Positions 50,462-58,401 of a DNA stretch of 64,000 nucleotides are shown one piece after another. The notes under the pieces were generated by a model that was not told the DNA's origin, did not search any database, and was given only the letters and a program-made list of their open reading frames with translations. Made by a program: the position numbers and the translations under genes. The DNA is from Leifsonia sp. CL147 (lineage in GTDB: Bacteria > Actinomycetota > Actinomycetes > Actinomycetales > Microbacteriaceae): the NCBI RefSeq assembly GCF_900114565.1, contig NZ_FOTM01000003.1, forward strand, positions 175,428 to 239,427, written 5' to 3'. Within the stretch, counting starts at the first letter, position 1. Each line of letters opens with the position of its first letter.

Positions 50462-51431
50462 TGGATGCGGTCCCTGCGGTCCCTGCGGTCAGCTCGCGCG
50501 AGGGCCGGGCATCGCTCGCATCGCCCGGCCCGCTCCGCCGAGGCAGGGCGCCGCGCACCGCCTTGCCCGCGCGGACCATGCGCGTACCCGTCGCGGATCC
50601 GAAGCGCGCAACTTGGCTCCCTGTCGCCGATCCGATCCGCGCGACCTGGCTCCCCGTCGCCGATCCCAGCCGGCGCACGGCACCGGGGCCCTCCACGGGC
50701 GTCAGGACTTCCGGGATCACGACGGGAGGAGGCCCGAACGCCAGGCGCGCGTTCTGCACGACGCGCCGGCCGACGATGTGGTTTCCGGTCCCGCCGACGA
50801 CCGCTCCGATGCCGAACGGAATCGCACGGGCCAGGATGCCGGCACTGCCGCGAACAGCGAAGTGGCGGATGAACACCCGCTTCAGCCGGTCTACCAGGGG
50901 ACCGACGACCATCGACGGCAGGCTCGAGGTGACCAGCTCGCCCCAATACGCGGTGCGGGTCACGCCGCCCCCGGCGAACTGGCCGGCGAGCTGACGGACG
51001 AGATCGGAGCCTTCGCGGCCGAGCATCATGGTGAGGACGAGTGCCCGCCCGCGCTCCGGATCCTCGACGGCGATGCCGTGGAGTTCGCTCATCGACTGGG
51101 CGAAGAGGGCCGTCGCCTCGAGGAAGCCGGCCGTCTCCAGCCCGGACAGGGCCAGCGTCACGCCGGTCCCGATCGCCGGGATGACCGCCGTCGCCCCGAC
51201 CGCGGCGCCTCCACTGGTCACTGCGGCGAGGTACCGACGCTCCAGGATCCGCCCGAGCTCCTCGGCGGACGCATCGGGATGCCGTCGCCGGATGCTGCGC
51301 AGGTGGGCGATCACAGCGGGCCGCTGGATGCCGAGGAAGCGATCGAGGGTCGCATTCAGTGCGGGGGGAGTGTCGCCGCCCGGCTGCGGACCTCCCGTGA
51401 CGGAGACGAACGGTTGCTGCTTCTTGGCCAT
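50427..51431 (-). CDS. Hypothetical protein, EcsC-like hydrophobic core
   Basis: A 334-aa protein. Residues about 70-115 form hydrophobic Gly/Ala helices (AVTSGGAAVGATAVIPAIGTG, then GLETAGFLEATALFAQS), and 190-230 another set, reminiscent of EcsC-family proteins. The C-terminus has three 11-residue repeats (RLGSATGSQVA and variants) and a disordered Ser/Pro tail. Function unknown and family call tentative. The TACACT -10 box ends 8 nt before ATG 51431. A GAGGAG immediately abutting the ATG is too close to act as a ribosome site. Confidence 0.7.
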   Translation of the reverse strand: MAKKQQPFVSVTGGPQPGGDTPPALNATLDRFLGIQRPAVIAHLRSIRRRHPDASAEELGRILERRYLAAVTSGGAAVGATAVIPAIGTGVTLALSGLETAGFLEATALFAQSMSELHGIAVEDPERGRALVLTMMLGREGSDLVRQLAGQFAGGGVTRTAYWGELVTSSLPSMVVGPLVDRLKRVFIRHFAVRGSAGILARAIPFGIGAVVGGTGNHIVGRRVVQNARLAFGPPPVVIPEVLTPVEGPGAVRRLGSATGSQVARIGSATGSQVARFGSATGTRMVRAGKAVRGALPRRSGPGDASDARPSRELTAGTAGTASTGPDMPHDPQP

Positions 51432-51439
51432 CTCCTCAG

Positions 51440-51445
51440 AGTGTA
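51440..51445 (-). promoter_or_regulatory. -10 box of leaderless EcsC-like gene
   Basis: TACACT on the minus strand, 8 nt, then ATG 51431. Confidence 0.55.
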
Positions 51446-51458
51446 GGCCGATCCGCCG

Positions 51459-51770
51459 CTACCGCGAGCGGCGCGCGCGACGTCGGCGTTCCTCCAGGTA
51501 TTCCCCTGCGCGGAGTACGAGGTTGCCTGGCGGGAGGTGTTCGCCGCCGATGTCCGCCGTGAGGGTGGCGATGTCGGTCTCGAGGACGACGGCGATCCGG
51601 AGGATGGTCAAGAGGCTCGGATTCGCGTCTCCGCGTTCGATCTTTCCGTAGTTGGTGACGTGCATGGAGGCGAGGCTCGCGATCGCCTCCTGGCTGAGGC
51701 CGAGTTGGATGCGCGCGAGGCGGATGCGCTCGCCGAGCAGCTCGGCGGCGGGTGCGACGGGGTTCTTCAT
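51459..51770 (-). CDS. XRE-family helix-turn-helix regulator
   Basis: A 103-aa protein with a Cro/C1-type helix-turn-helix at about residues 12-66 (RIRLARIQLGLSQEAIASLA, then NYGKIERGDANPSLLTILRIA) and a basic C-terminus (EERRRRARRSR). ATG 51770 has GGAAGG 5 nt upstream; the longer frame to 51821 is not needed. It probably binds DNA as a dimer. No operator or adjacent target is evident. It lies upstream of the EcsC-like gene on the same strand with a 27-nt gap, but that gene has its own promoter. Confidence 0.85.
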   Translation of the reverse strand: MKNPVAPAAELLGERIRLARIQLGLSQEAIASLASMHVTNYGKIERGDANPSLLTILRIAVVLETDIATLTADIGGEHLPPGNLVLRAGEYLEERRRRARRSR

Positions 51771-51921
51771 GGTCCTTCCAGTGAAGAACGTGCGTACCGT
51801 CCGGCTCAAGAGCACGTGCACCCCGATCGCCGGACCTCACGCCTTTCTCCCTGAAAATGCTTTCTTTCCACGCACTCGCTCGGCCTGCCCTCGGGCCGCC
51901 GAGGCGACCCGAGGGCAGAGG

Positions 51922-52239
51922 TCATAGGCTGACCTGCCAGAGATACTCGCGACCGTCGGGCGGGAACCAGCGCACGACGAGGACGGTGTCGCGTGCGGGA
52001 TCGGCGCCCGTCACGCTCGCCCGGACACTCTCACCCGGGGGCACGGAGGTCGGGCCGCTCACCTGCAGCCGCGAGCTGCCGGCGACGCTCACGGTCACCC
52101 CGCGGAGCGTCTCGCGCCCGGTGTTGATCAGACGGAGATGCGGTGCTGTCGAGCGGTCGACGCGCCAGGGAACGGGATAGGCGAGGCGCCGGGGACGAGG
52201 GGCCGGAGAGGGACTGCGAAGAAACCGGAGACGATTCAT
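51922..52239 (-). CDS. Hypothetical 105-aa protein, Ig-like beta-sandwich pattern
   Basis: A small protein with an Arg/Pro-rich N-terminus (RSPSPAPRPRRLAYPVPWRVDRS) and alternating beta-strand-like segments (HLRLINTGRETLRGVTVSVAG, SVPPGESVRASVTGADPARDTVLVVRW). This resembles a small Ig-like fold. No membrane helix or signal peptide. Family unknown to me. Reality is supported by high third-position GC and by a TAGCGT -10 box 7 nt before ATG 52239. Confidence 0.65.
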   Translation of the reverse strand: MNRLRFLRSPSPAPRPRRLAYPVPWRVDRSTAPHLRLINTGRETLRGVTVSVAGSSRLQVSGPTSVPPGESVRASVTGADPARDTVLVVRWFPPDGREYLWQVSL

Positions 52240-52246
52240 GCGATTG

Positions 52247-52252
52247 ACGCTA
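52247..52252 (-). promoter_or_regulatory. -10 box of leaderless 105-aa protein gene
   Basis: TAGCGT on the minus strand, 7 nt, then ATG 52239. Confidence 0.55.
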
Positions 52253-52379
52253 ACCAGCCCCTCCGACGCCCGATGGCCCTTAACCGGGCACGAACACCAC
52301 TTCCGGGGATAACTCGCCGAATTTTTTTCTGTGGACGGTTCCGCACGACAGCGGAATTCCAGTATGACCAGGGGATCCG

Positions 52380-53114
52380 TCAGCTGCTGTAGTCAGCGTT
52401 GTACAGCTCGAGCACGTCGTCGATCGGGCCGTCCAGCACGAGAGCGCCCTTGTCGAGGTACAGTCCCCGTTCGCAGAAGCGGCGGAGATCCTTCTCGTTG
52501 TGCGAGACGAAGAACAGCGTCCGGCCGCCGGCGAGGAGTTCCTCGATCCGCCGGTAGCACTTCTCGCGGAAGCCGCGGTCGCCGACCGCGAGCACCTCGT
52601 CCACGAGGAGCACCGGCTCCTCGAGCTGGGCGATCACGGAGAACGCGATACGCACCTTCATGCCGCTGGAGAGGTGCTTGTAGGGGGTGTCGACGAAGTC
52701 GCCGATCTCGGCGAAGTCGATGATCTCCTCGAACCGGTCGTCGATCTGCGACCGCGACATCCCGTGCAGGCCCGCCGTCAGGTAGACGTTGTCGCGCACC
52801 GTCAGATCGTCGACGAAGCCGCCGGTGATCTCGATCAGCGGCGCGACCCCGTCGGTCACGGTCACCGATCCCTCGTCCGGCAGCAGGACGCCGGCGACCA
52901 GCTTCAGCAACGTCGACTTGCCCTGGCCGTTGCGTCCGACGACGCCGATCGACTCGCCGGGACGGACGTGGAAGCTCACATCCCGCAGCGCCCAGAAGTC
53001 GTCAGGACGGGTGCGGCGCTCCCGGGTGGAGAAGAGGTCCTTGAACGAACGGCGTGCTCCGCGATTGCGGCGGAAGCGGACGCCGAGACCGTCGACGGCG
53101 ATGACGGGGGCCAC
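52380..53114 (-). CDS. ABC transporter ATPase for polysaccharide/teichoic-acid export (Wzt/TagH type)
   Basis: A 244-aa ATPase: Walker A GVVGRNGQGKST, signature LSSGMKVRIAFS (the variant of LSGGQ found in Wzt/TagH proteins), Walker B PVLLVDEVLAVGD and switch His in FFVSHNEKDL. The subgroup energises export of lipid-linked surface glycopolymers. GTG 53114 directly follows the permease stop codon (TGAGTG), indicating tight coupling. There is no C-terminal carbohydrate-binding extension. It cooperates with the permease next door. Confidence 0.92.
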   Translation of the reverse strand: MAPVIAVDGLGVRFRRNRGARRSFKDLFSTRERRTRPDDFWALRDVSFHVRPGESIGVVGRNGQGKSTLLKLVAGVLLPDEGSVTVTDGVAPLIEITGGFVDDLTVRDNVYLTAGLHGMSRSQIDDRFEEIIDFAEIGDFVDTPYKHLSSGMKVRIAFSVIAQLEEPVLLVDEVLAVGDRGFREKCYRRIEELLAGGRTLFFVSHNEKDLRRFCERGLYLDKGALVLDGPIDDVLELYNADYSS

Positions 53115-53999
53115 TCAGATCTCCTTCAGCACGTCGCGCTCGAAGCGCTTGAAGACAGCCCACCCGATCCCGAGCAGCAGGACGGACATGGCGGCGCTCA
53201 CACCCACCAGGAACCAGTCCAGCTCCTCTCCGAAGAACGCGGACCGGTACAGGCTGAAGATGCCGGTCAGCGGGTTGAACGCCGACCAGAAGTGCAGCGA
53301 GAACAGCACGTCGTTCGAGGCTCCGGGATGGGTGGTCAAGTATGCGGCGCAGTGCCGCGCCGCCACCCCGTCCCCGCAGCCCCCCGGCAGGTCCCGGGCG
53401 CTGTAGATGATCGGGGACGCGTAGAACAGGAACCGCAGCGCCAGCTTGACCGCGCGTTCGAGGTCGCGGAAGAACACCACCAGCGGTCCGACGATCAGGC
53501 CGACGCCGACGGTCAGCACGGTCTGGATGAGGATCGCGAGAGGGAAGAGCAGCACATCCACATTGAGCCGCGCGCCGCTCAGGATGGCGAAGAAGGCGAG
53601 CACCGGCAGCGAGAGCAGGAACTCGATCCCCTTGGAGGCGACGATCCGGTTGACCCAGATCGTGCGGGGGATCATCGTCGAGCGGATCAGCTTCGCCTCG
53701 CGGATATAGGCACGGGTGCTGTCCGACACCGCGCCGTTGAACCACATCCACGGCAGCAGAGCGGCGAGGAGGAACACGATGTACGGGTTCTCACCGACGT
53801 TGCGCTTGAAGATGACCGTGAACACGAACCAGTAGATCCCGCTCATCACGAGCGGGTCGAGAATCGACCAGACGTAGCCGAGGGCGCTCGTGGAGTAGCG
53901 GACGCGCAGATCGCGCTTGGTCAGCAACCAGAGAGAGTGCCGGTAGCGCGTGAAGGGCGAGCGCTGGGCAGGGCGCACCTCAGTGGGGATACTGGTCAC
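53115..53999 (-). CDS. ABC-2 type polysaccharide export permease (Wzm/TagG type)
   Basis: A 294-aa permease with six membrane helices. LLTKRDLRVRYSTSALGYVWSILDPLVM at the N-terminus (here given as TKRDLRVRYSTSALGY, WSILDPL) and the loop ISPIIYSARDLPGG are typical of Wzm/TagG. An insertion of about 25 residues with two cysteines (GGCGDGVAARHCAAYL) occupies the loop before the last helices. Leaderless: TACGAT ends 8 nt before GTG 53999. It forms the channel for the ATPase encoded downstream. Confidence 0.9.
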   Translation of the reverse strand: MTSIPTEVRPAQRSPFTRYRHSLWLLTKRDLRVRYSTSALGYVWSILDPLVMSGIYWFVFTVIFKRNVGENPYIVFLLAALLPWMWFNGAVSDSTRAYIREAKLIRSTMIPRTIWVNRIVASKGIEFLLSLPVLAFFAILSGARLNVDVLLFPLAILIQTVLTVGVGLIVGPLVVFFRDLERAVKLALRFLFYASPIIYSARDLPGGCGDGVAARHCAAYLTTHPGASNDVLFSLHFWSAFNPLTGIFSLYRSAFFGEELDWFLVGVSAAMSVLLLGIGWAVFKRFERDVLKEI

Positions 54000-54007
54000 G
54001 GGAACCC

Positions 54008-54013
54008 ATCGTA
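54008..54013 (-). promoter_or_regulatory. -10 box of leaderless Wzm-type permease gene
   Basis: TACGAT on the minus strand, 8 nt, then GTG 53999. Confidence 0.55.
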
Positions 54014-54049
54014 TTGATCGAAGCTGCGTGAGGACTCACGCGACCTCGA

Positions 54050-54742
54050 CTATACGAAAAGATTCGCGCGCTCGAGATCCTCCTGGAAGTCGACCTCGAC
54101 CGCGTACAGGTCGGAGATGTCGACCGGCTCGACGAGCATGCGGTCCTGTTCGATCGCGAGCTCGACGCCGCGCTCGAAGTAGTCCTGGTCTCCGACTCGC
54201 TGCAGCTGGCGCAGCAGGGTCGCCTTGTCGGCAGCGGAGACGTAGTTGATTCCGACAGCCTCGCCGAGGCCGTTCTTCACGGTCTTCGACAGCTCGTGGA
54301 TGTAGCCCTCGGGACCGGTCGTGTACTTGACCTCTTCATCGGCGACCGACGACGTGTTGACGGTGACGAAGCTCTGGTCGCGGGCGACGATGGCGGCCGC
54401 GCGGACGAGGACGGCCGGGTCGAAGACGACGTCGCCGTTCATCCAGAGCACCCCGCCGGGGGCGGAAGCCTGCAGGGCGCGCATGAGGCTCTTGGAGGTG
54501 TTCGTCTGGTCGTACTGCTCGTTGTAGACGAACTGGGCGTCGGGGAACGCCTCGATGATGTGCTCCAGCTTGTAGCCGACGACGATCGTGACCTGGGCGT
54601 CCTTGCCGAAAGCCGCGTGGATGTTGTCGAACTGCTGCTGCATGATCGTGCGGCCGTCGCTCAGCTCGGTCAGCGGCTTCGGGAGGCTCCGTCCGAGCCG
54701 GCTTCCCATGCCGGCCGCGAGAATCACTACCTGGGTCGTCAC
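54050..54742 (-). CDS. Sugar/choline-phosphate nucleotidyltransferase-like protein (LicC type)
   Basis: A 230-aa NTP transferase. VVILAAGMGSRLGRSLPKPL is the nucleotide-binding loop (Gly-rich motif and catalytic Lys), YNEQYDQTNTSKSLMRAL the substrate loop, LWMNGDVVFDP the metal Asp and VDFQEDLERA the C-terminal Asp. The NTSKSL motif and short length resemble CTP:phosphocholine and phosphonate cytidylyltransferases. It could supply the CDP-alcohol used by the phosphotransferase encoded at 48651. GTG 54742 is chosen because AAGGAG lies 6 nt before it but directly abuts the upstream ATG at 54748. Confidence 0.85.
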   Translation of the reverse strand: MTTQVVILAAGMGSRLGRSLPKPLTELSDGRTIMQQQFDNIHAAFGKDAQVTIVVGYKLEHIIEAFPDAQFVYNEQYDQTNTSKSLMRALQASAPGGVLWMNGDVVFDPAVLVRAAAIVARDQSFVTVNTSSVADEEVKYTTGPEGYIHELSKTVKNGLGEAVGINYVSAADKATLLRQLQRVGDQDYFERGVELAIEQDRMLVEPVDISDLYAVEVDFQEDLERANLFV

Positions 54743-54903
54743 AATCATCTCCTTGGTCAGACGCGAACCAGATCAGTGGCTCCCTGTCGGTCGCCGCCGG
54801 CCTGATCCCAGGAGGTTCACCCAGGATTCATCCGCGCTTACGCGTGCAGACACGCCTTCATGCCTCAGCCAGAGTACCGGTGCCCCCTGCCTGGGGGCAG
54901 GGG

Positions 54904-54934
54904 TTGACGTCGGTCGTTGTTGGGTCGTTATGTT
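54904..54934 (+). promoter_or_regulatory. Sigma70-type promoter
   Basis: TTGACG (54904-54909), a 19-nt spacer and TATGTT (54929-54934) form a good promoter pointing toward the ABC ATPase gene. It is in addition to the TACGTT box at 55009. The 279-nt gap 54743-55021 holds nothing else evident. Confidence 0.5.
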
Positions 54935-55008
54935 CCTCACAGGACATTCCGAGGCGTAACGCACCGCACCACACCGGACCGGGGGGTTCGCACGCAGGCG
55001 TGTGTTGG

Positions 55009-55014
55009 TACGTT
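55009..55014 (+). promoter_or_regulatory. -10 box before GTG start of ABC ATPase gene
   Basis: TACGTT, 7 nt, then GTG 55022. Confidence 0.55.
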
Positions 55015-55021
55015 AGCGGGT

Positions 55022-56131
55022 GTGAGTTTCGACCACGCACGTCCGCCCAGCACCGAGTCCGCCGAGCGGACCCAGGAAGCGGAGCGAGCCGTGGAGGACT
55101 CACAGAGGGGGGAGAACATGGCGGAATCCGCCGACACGCCGGCCGCGGAGAGCACGGCCGATCGCGGCGCCGCTCCGCGGAGCACCGCTCAGCGCGCGCC
55201 CGCCAAGACGGCCGCCGCCGCGGCCGGGACGAGCACCCGCGCGCCGCGCACGCGGACCACCGCCGCGAAGCCTCGGACGACTGCGCGCACCAAGGCGCCG
55301 AGCCCTCAGGCACAGCCGCAACAGGCACCGGCGGTCGCCGTGGAGGCGCCCGCGAAGCCGCTCGCCGCCCGCCCGACGGTGCTCGCCATCCACGGAGTGC
55401 ACAAGCGGTACGGCGACATAGTGGCGGTCGACGGCGTGACGCTCGACATCGCCGAAGGCTCGTTCTACGGCATCGTCGGGCCGAACGGCGCCGGCAAGAC
55501 CACGACCCTGTCCATCGTCACCGGCCTGCTCCGGCCCGACGCCGGCCGCGTCGTCGTCCACGGAGTCGACGTGTGGACGGAGCCGGTGCGCGCCAAGCAC
55601 ATCGTCGGTGTGCTGCCGGACAAGCTCCGGCTGTTCGACCGGCTCACGGGCGCGCAGTTCCTGCGCTACGCGGGGACGCTGCGCGGCCTCAGTGCGAAGA
55701 CGGTGCGCGCCCGCACGACCGACCTCGCCGCGGCGTTCGGCATCGAAGACGCTCTGGACCGCCTGGTCGCCGACTACTCCGCCGGTATGACGAAGAAGAT
55801 CGCGCTCGCGGCAGCGATGATCCACTCGCCGCGCGTTCTCGTGCTCGACGAGCCGTTCGAGTCCGTCGACCCGGTCTCGGCCGCGAACATCATCGACATC
55901 CTGCAGCGCTACACCGCTGCCGGCGGGACGGTCGTCGTCTCCAGCCACGGAATGGACATGATCCAGCGCGTCTGCGACAGCGTCGCCATCATCGTGCGCG
56001 GACAGGTGCTCGCCTCCGGAACCATCGACGAGGTCCGGGGCGAACAGACGCTCGAAGAGCGCTTCGTCGATCTCGCCGGCGGTCGCAAGGCAGCGGAAGG
56101 CATGGAGTGGTTGCACAGTTTCTCGGACTGA
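55022..56131 (+). CDS. ABC transporter ATPase with long disordered Ala/Thr/Arg-rich N-terminus
   Basis: A 369-aa protein. Residues 1-118 are low-complexity and basic (TRAPRTRTTAAKPRTTART). The ATPase follows with Walker A VGPNGAGKTTT, a signature-region variant DYSAGMTKKIALA, Walker B VLVLDEPFESVDP and His switch VVSSHGMDM. Two starts are plausible: GTG 55022 (leaderless, coding-like base use after it) and ATG 55118 with an excellent GAGGGGGGAG ribosome site, which would give 337 aa. Both may be used. It pairs with the permease gene that overlaps its 3' end by 25 nt. Substrate unknown. Confidence 0.88.
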   Translation: MSFDHARPPSTESAERTQEAERAVEDSQRGENMAESADTPAAESTADRGAAPRSTAQRAPAKTAAAAAGTSTRAPRTRTTAAKPRTTARTKAPSPQAQPQQAPAVAVEAPAKPLAARPTVLAIHGVHKRYGDIVAVDGVTLDIAEGSFYGIVGPNGAGKTTTLSIVTGLLRPDAGRVVVHGVDVWTEPVRAKHIVGVLPDKLRLFDRLTGAQFLRYAGTLRGLSAKTVRARTTDLAAAFGIEDALDRLVADYSAGMTKKIALAAAMIHSPRVLVLDEPFESVDPVSAANIIDILQRYTAAGGTVVVSSHGMDMIQRVCDSVAIIVRGQVLASGTIDEVRGEQTLEERFVDLAGGRKAAEGMEWLHSFSD

Positions 56132-57684
56132 AGCTGCGGATCATGGGCAACGCCTTCCGGCGCGGCCCCTGGCAGGTCTTCGGCCTGGTGCTCGGGCTGC
56201 TCTACGGAGGAACCGTCACCGTCCTCGTGGTCGGCTCGCTCGTCGCCGCCCGCGTCGTCTCCGACCTCGCCGGCACCCACACGGTGCTCGTCGTCATCGG
56301 CTCGGTGGTCGTTGCGGCGTTCGCGCTGCTTCCCCTGCTCTTCGGAGTCGACGACACGCTGGACCCCCGCGAGTTCGCCCTGTTCGGCATCCCGAACCGG
56401 AGCCTCGCCACCGGACTGCTGCTAGCCGGGCTCATCGGCGTGCCGTCGCTCGTGCTCATCGTCTGCAGCGCCGCGACGGTGATCACGTGGTCACAGAATC
56501 CCGGCACGGTTCTCCTCGCCGTCGTCTCCGCCGCGGTGGCCGTGCTCACCTGCGTCCTCGCTTCGCGCGTCGCGACGGCCATCGCCCACGCGTTCCTGGC
56601 GACGCGCCGCCCGCGCGAGGCCGGCAGCGTGATCGGCATCCTCGTGCTCGTCGTCATCGCGCCGGTGATCATTCTGCTGGGGACCGTGGACTGGGGCCGC
56701 GACGGCCTGGGAACGCTCGATGCGTTCGCCGGGTGGCTTCAGTGGACGCCGCTCGGCGCTGCCTGGTCCGCACCCGGCGCCGCCGCCCAGGGGGAATGGG
56801 GAACGGCGCTGCTTCAGCTGCTCATCGCACTGGCGGCCCTCGGCGTCCTCTGGCTCGTCTGGATCGGACTGGTCGGCCACATCGTCGCGTCGCCGGAGCG
56901 GGAAGCCCGCTCCAAGGCGTACCACGGCCTCGGCTGGTTCGACCGTCTGCCGGGTGGACCAACGGCGGCCGTCGCCGCACGGTCGATGACGTACTGGGGG
57001 AGGGACGGCCGGTACTGGGTCTCTCTGGTACCCGTCCCCGTGATCCCGGTCTTCGTCGTCGTCGCCCTGACGCTCGCCGGCCTGCCAGCGCACTACATCG
57101 CGCTCGTGCCGTTGCCGTTGGTGTGCCTGTTCCTCGGCTGGAGCATCCACAACGATGTCGCCTACGACAACACCGCCATCTGGCTGCATCTCGTGTCCGG
57201 CGCTCGCGGCATCGCGGACCGGGCCGGGCGGATGTTCCCGCCGGTCCTGGTCGGAATCCCGGTGTTGGTGATCGGCTCGATCGCGACGACCATCGCGTAC
57301 GGCGACTGGGCGGTCCTGCCGTCCGTGGCGGCCCTCAGCGGAGCCATCCTGGTGATCGGTCTCGGGCTCTCGAGCATCTCGTCCGCGCTCTTCCCGTACC
57401 CGGCGACCAAACCGGGCGACAGCGCCTTCACGCAGCCGCAGACCTCCGGTGCCTCCGCGGCGCTGGCGCAGTCTCTGAGCTTCTTCGCCATCCTGATCCT
57501 CGCCGCGCCGGTGCTGGTCCTCCTCGTGCTCGGGATCACCGTCGACGAGTTCTGGCTCGCCATCGCTCCGGTCGCCGCGGTGATCATCGGCTTCGGGACG
57601 CTGTTCGTCGGACTGTGGCTGGGCGGTCGCCTCTTCGACCGCCGCGGGCCGGAGCTGATGGCGTTCGCCAACCGCAACGACTGA
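56107..57684 (+). CDS. ABC-2 type exporter permease, large
   Basis: A 525-aa integral membrane protein with about 12 helices, including a cytosolic start (QFLGLKLRIMGNAFRRGPW) typical of large actinobacterial ABC-2-like permeases. GTG 56107 has GGAAGG 7 nt upstream and lies inside the ATPase gene, so the pair is translationally coupled. No substrate signature is recognised. A C-rich tract and repeat array 2 follow its stop. Confidence 0.85.
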   Translation: MVAQFLGLKLRIMGNAFRRGPWQVFGLVLGLLYGGTVTVLVVGSLVAARVVSDLAGTHTVLVVIGSVVVAAFALLPLLFGVDDTLDPREFALFGIPNRSLATGLLLAGLIGVPSLVLIVCSAATVITWSQNPGTVLLAVVSAAVAVLTCVLASRVATAIAHAFLATRRPREAGSVIGILVLVVIAPVIILLGTVDWGRDGLGTLDAFAGWLQWTPLGAAWSAPGAAAQGEWGTALLQLLIALAALGVLWLVWIGLVGHIVASPEREARSKAYHGLGWFDRLPGGPTAAVAARSMTYWGRDGRYWVSLVPVPVIPVFVVVALTLAGLPAHYIALVPLPLVCLFLGWSIHNDVAYDNTAIWLHLVSGARGIADRAGRMFPPVLVGIPVLVIGSIATTIAYGDWAVLPSVAALSGAILVIGLGLSSISSALFPYPATKPGDSAFTQPQTSGASAALAQSLSFFAILILAAPVLVLLVLGITVDEFWLAIAPVAAVIIGFGTLFVGLWLGGRLFDRRGPELMAFANRND

Positions 57685-57698
57685 GCGGGGAGCCGCCG

Positions 57699-57735
57699 CC
57701 CTCCGCCCTCCGCCCCCGCCCCCGCCCCCCGCCCC
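57699..57735 (-). other. G-rich tract with G-quadruplex potential (minus strand)
   Basis: The plus strand has six runs of three to six C (CCCTCCGCCCTCCG, then CCCCCGCCCCCGCCCCCC), so the minus strand carries matching G runs with 1-4 nt loops. It sits between the permease stop and repeat array 2. Confidence 0.6.
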
Positions 57736-57740
57736 GCCGC

Positions 57741-58040
57741 GAGATTCGTCACGAATGTGCACTCCGAGCTCGCTGAGCGCGACATTCGTCACGAATGTGC
57801 ACTCCGCCCTCGCTGAGCGCGACATTCGTCACGAATGTGCACTCCGCGCTCGCTGAACGCGACATTCGTCACGAATGCTCGCTCCCAGCTCGCTGAACGC
57901 GACATTCGTCACGAATGTGCGCTCCGAGCTCGCTGAGCGCGAGATTCGTCACGAATGTGCACTCCGCCCTCGCTGAACGCGACATTCGTCACGAATGTGC
58001 ACTCCGAACTCGCTGAGCGCGACATTCGTCACAAATGTGC
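57741..58040. repeat. Palindromic repeat array 2 (eight units, exact 40-bp period)
   Basis: Units start at 57741, 57781, 57821, 57861, 57901, 57941, 57981 and 58021. Each begins GACATTCGTCACGAATGTGC (GAGATTCGT in two, ACAAATG in the last), followed by a conserved 20-nt spacer of the form ACTCCG..CTCGCTGARCGC. Every palindrome has C at its centre. The gene-free stretch 57685-58069 consists of the C-rich tract and this array. The last unit reaches the -35 region of the DUF3039 promoter. Confidence 0.97.
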
Positions 58041-58057
58041 GCTCCCAGCCACGTGTC

Positions 58058-58063
58058 TACACT
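58058..58063 (+). promoter_or_regulatory. -10 box of leaderless DUF3039 gene
   Basis: TACACT, 6 nt, then ATG 58070. The expected -35 position (about 58035-58040) falls on the last palindrome of array 2. Confidence 0.65.
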
Positions 58064-58069
58064 GGAGGC

Positions 58070-58348
58070 ATGAACGACGCGAGCATCTCCGAGCCGGGCG
58101 GCGAACCCTCCGGCGGCGGTGCGATCACGCTCGAACGCGAGCTCCAGGAGCTCCTCCAGAACGAGGAGCCCGGCGATCACGAGCGGTTCTCGCACTATGT
58201 GAAGAAGGAGCAGATCCTCGAGTCCGCGGTCACCGGCAAGCCGGTGAAGGCGCTGTGCGGCAAGATGTGGACGCCGAACCGCGACCCCCAGCGGTTCCCG
58301 GTCTGCCCCACTTGCCGCGAGATCTACGAGGGACTGCAGGGAGACTGA
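58070..58348 (+). CDS. DUF3039 family protein (probable zinc-ribbon-like)
   Basis: A 92-aa protein with the DUF3039 core: HERFSHYVKKEQILESAV, then GKPVKALCGKMWTPNRDPQRF and PVCPTCREIYEGL. Cysteines at KALCGK and CPTC, with a nearby His, suggest metal binding. The family is small, actinobacterial and uncharacterised; it often lies beside the pncB/clpS region, as here. Leaderless ATG 58070; a GGAGG immediately upstream is too close to act as a normal ribosome site. Confidence 0.9.
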   Translation: MNDASISEPGGEPSGGGAITLERELQELLQNEEPGDHERFSHYVKKEQILESAVTGKPVKALCGKMWTPNRDPQRFPVCPTCREIYEGLQGD

Positions 58349-58401
58349 GGGCTTCCGCGCCCGCGCCGGGCGCCGGTCAGCGCCCGGACGGGTGACCGCG
58401 A

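Noticed and set aside
52321..52356. A terminator for the ABC export operon (T-run plus hairpin TTCCGC/GCGGAA)
   Set aside because: The T-run precedes the hairpin on the plus strand and reads as A on the minus strand, so it fits neither direction.
57741..58040. CRISPR array
   Set aside because: The 20-nt units and 40-nt period look CRISPR-like, but the spacers are nearly identical to each other, the repeat is a full palindrome, and no cas gene is present.
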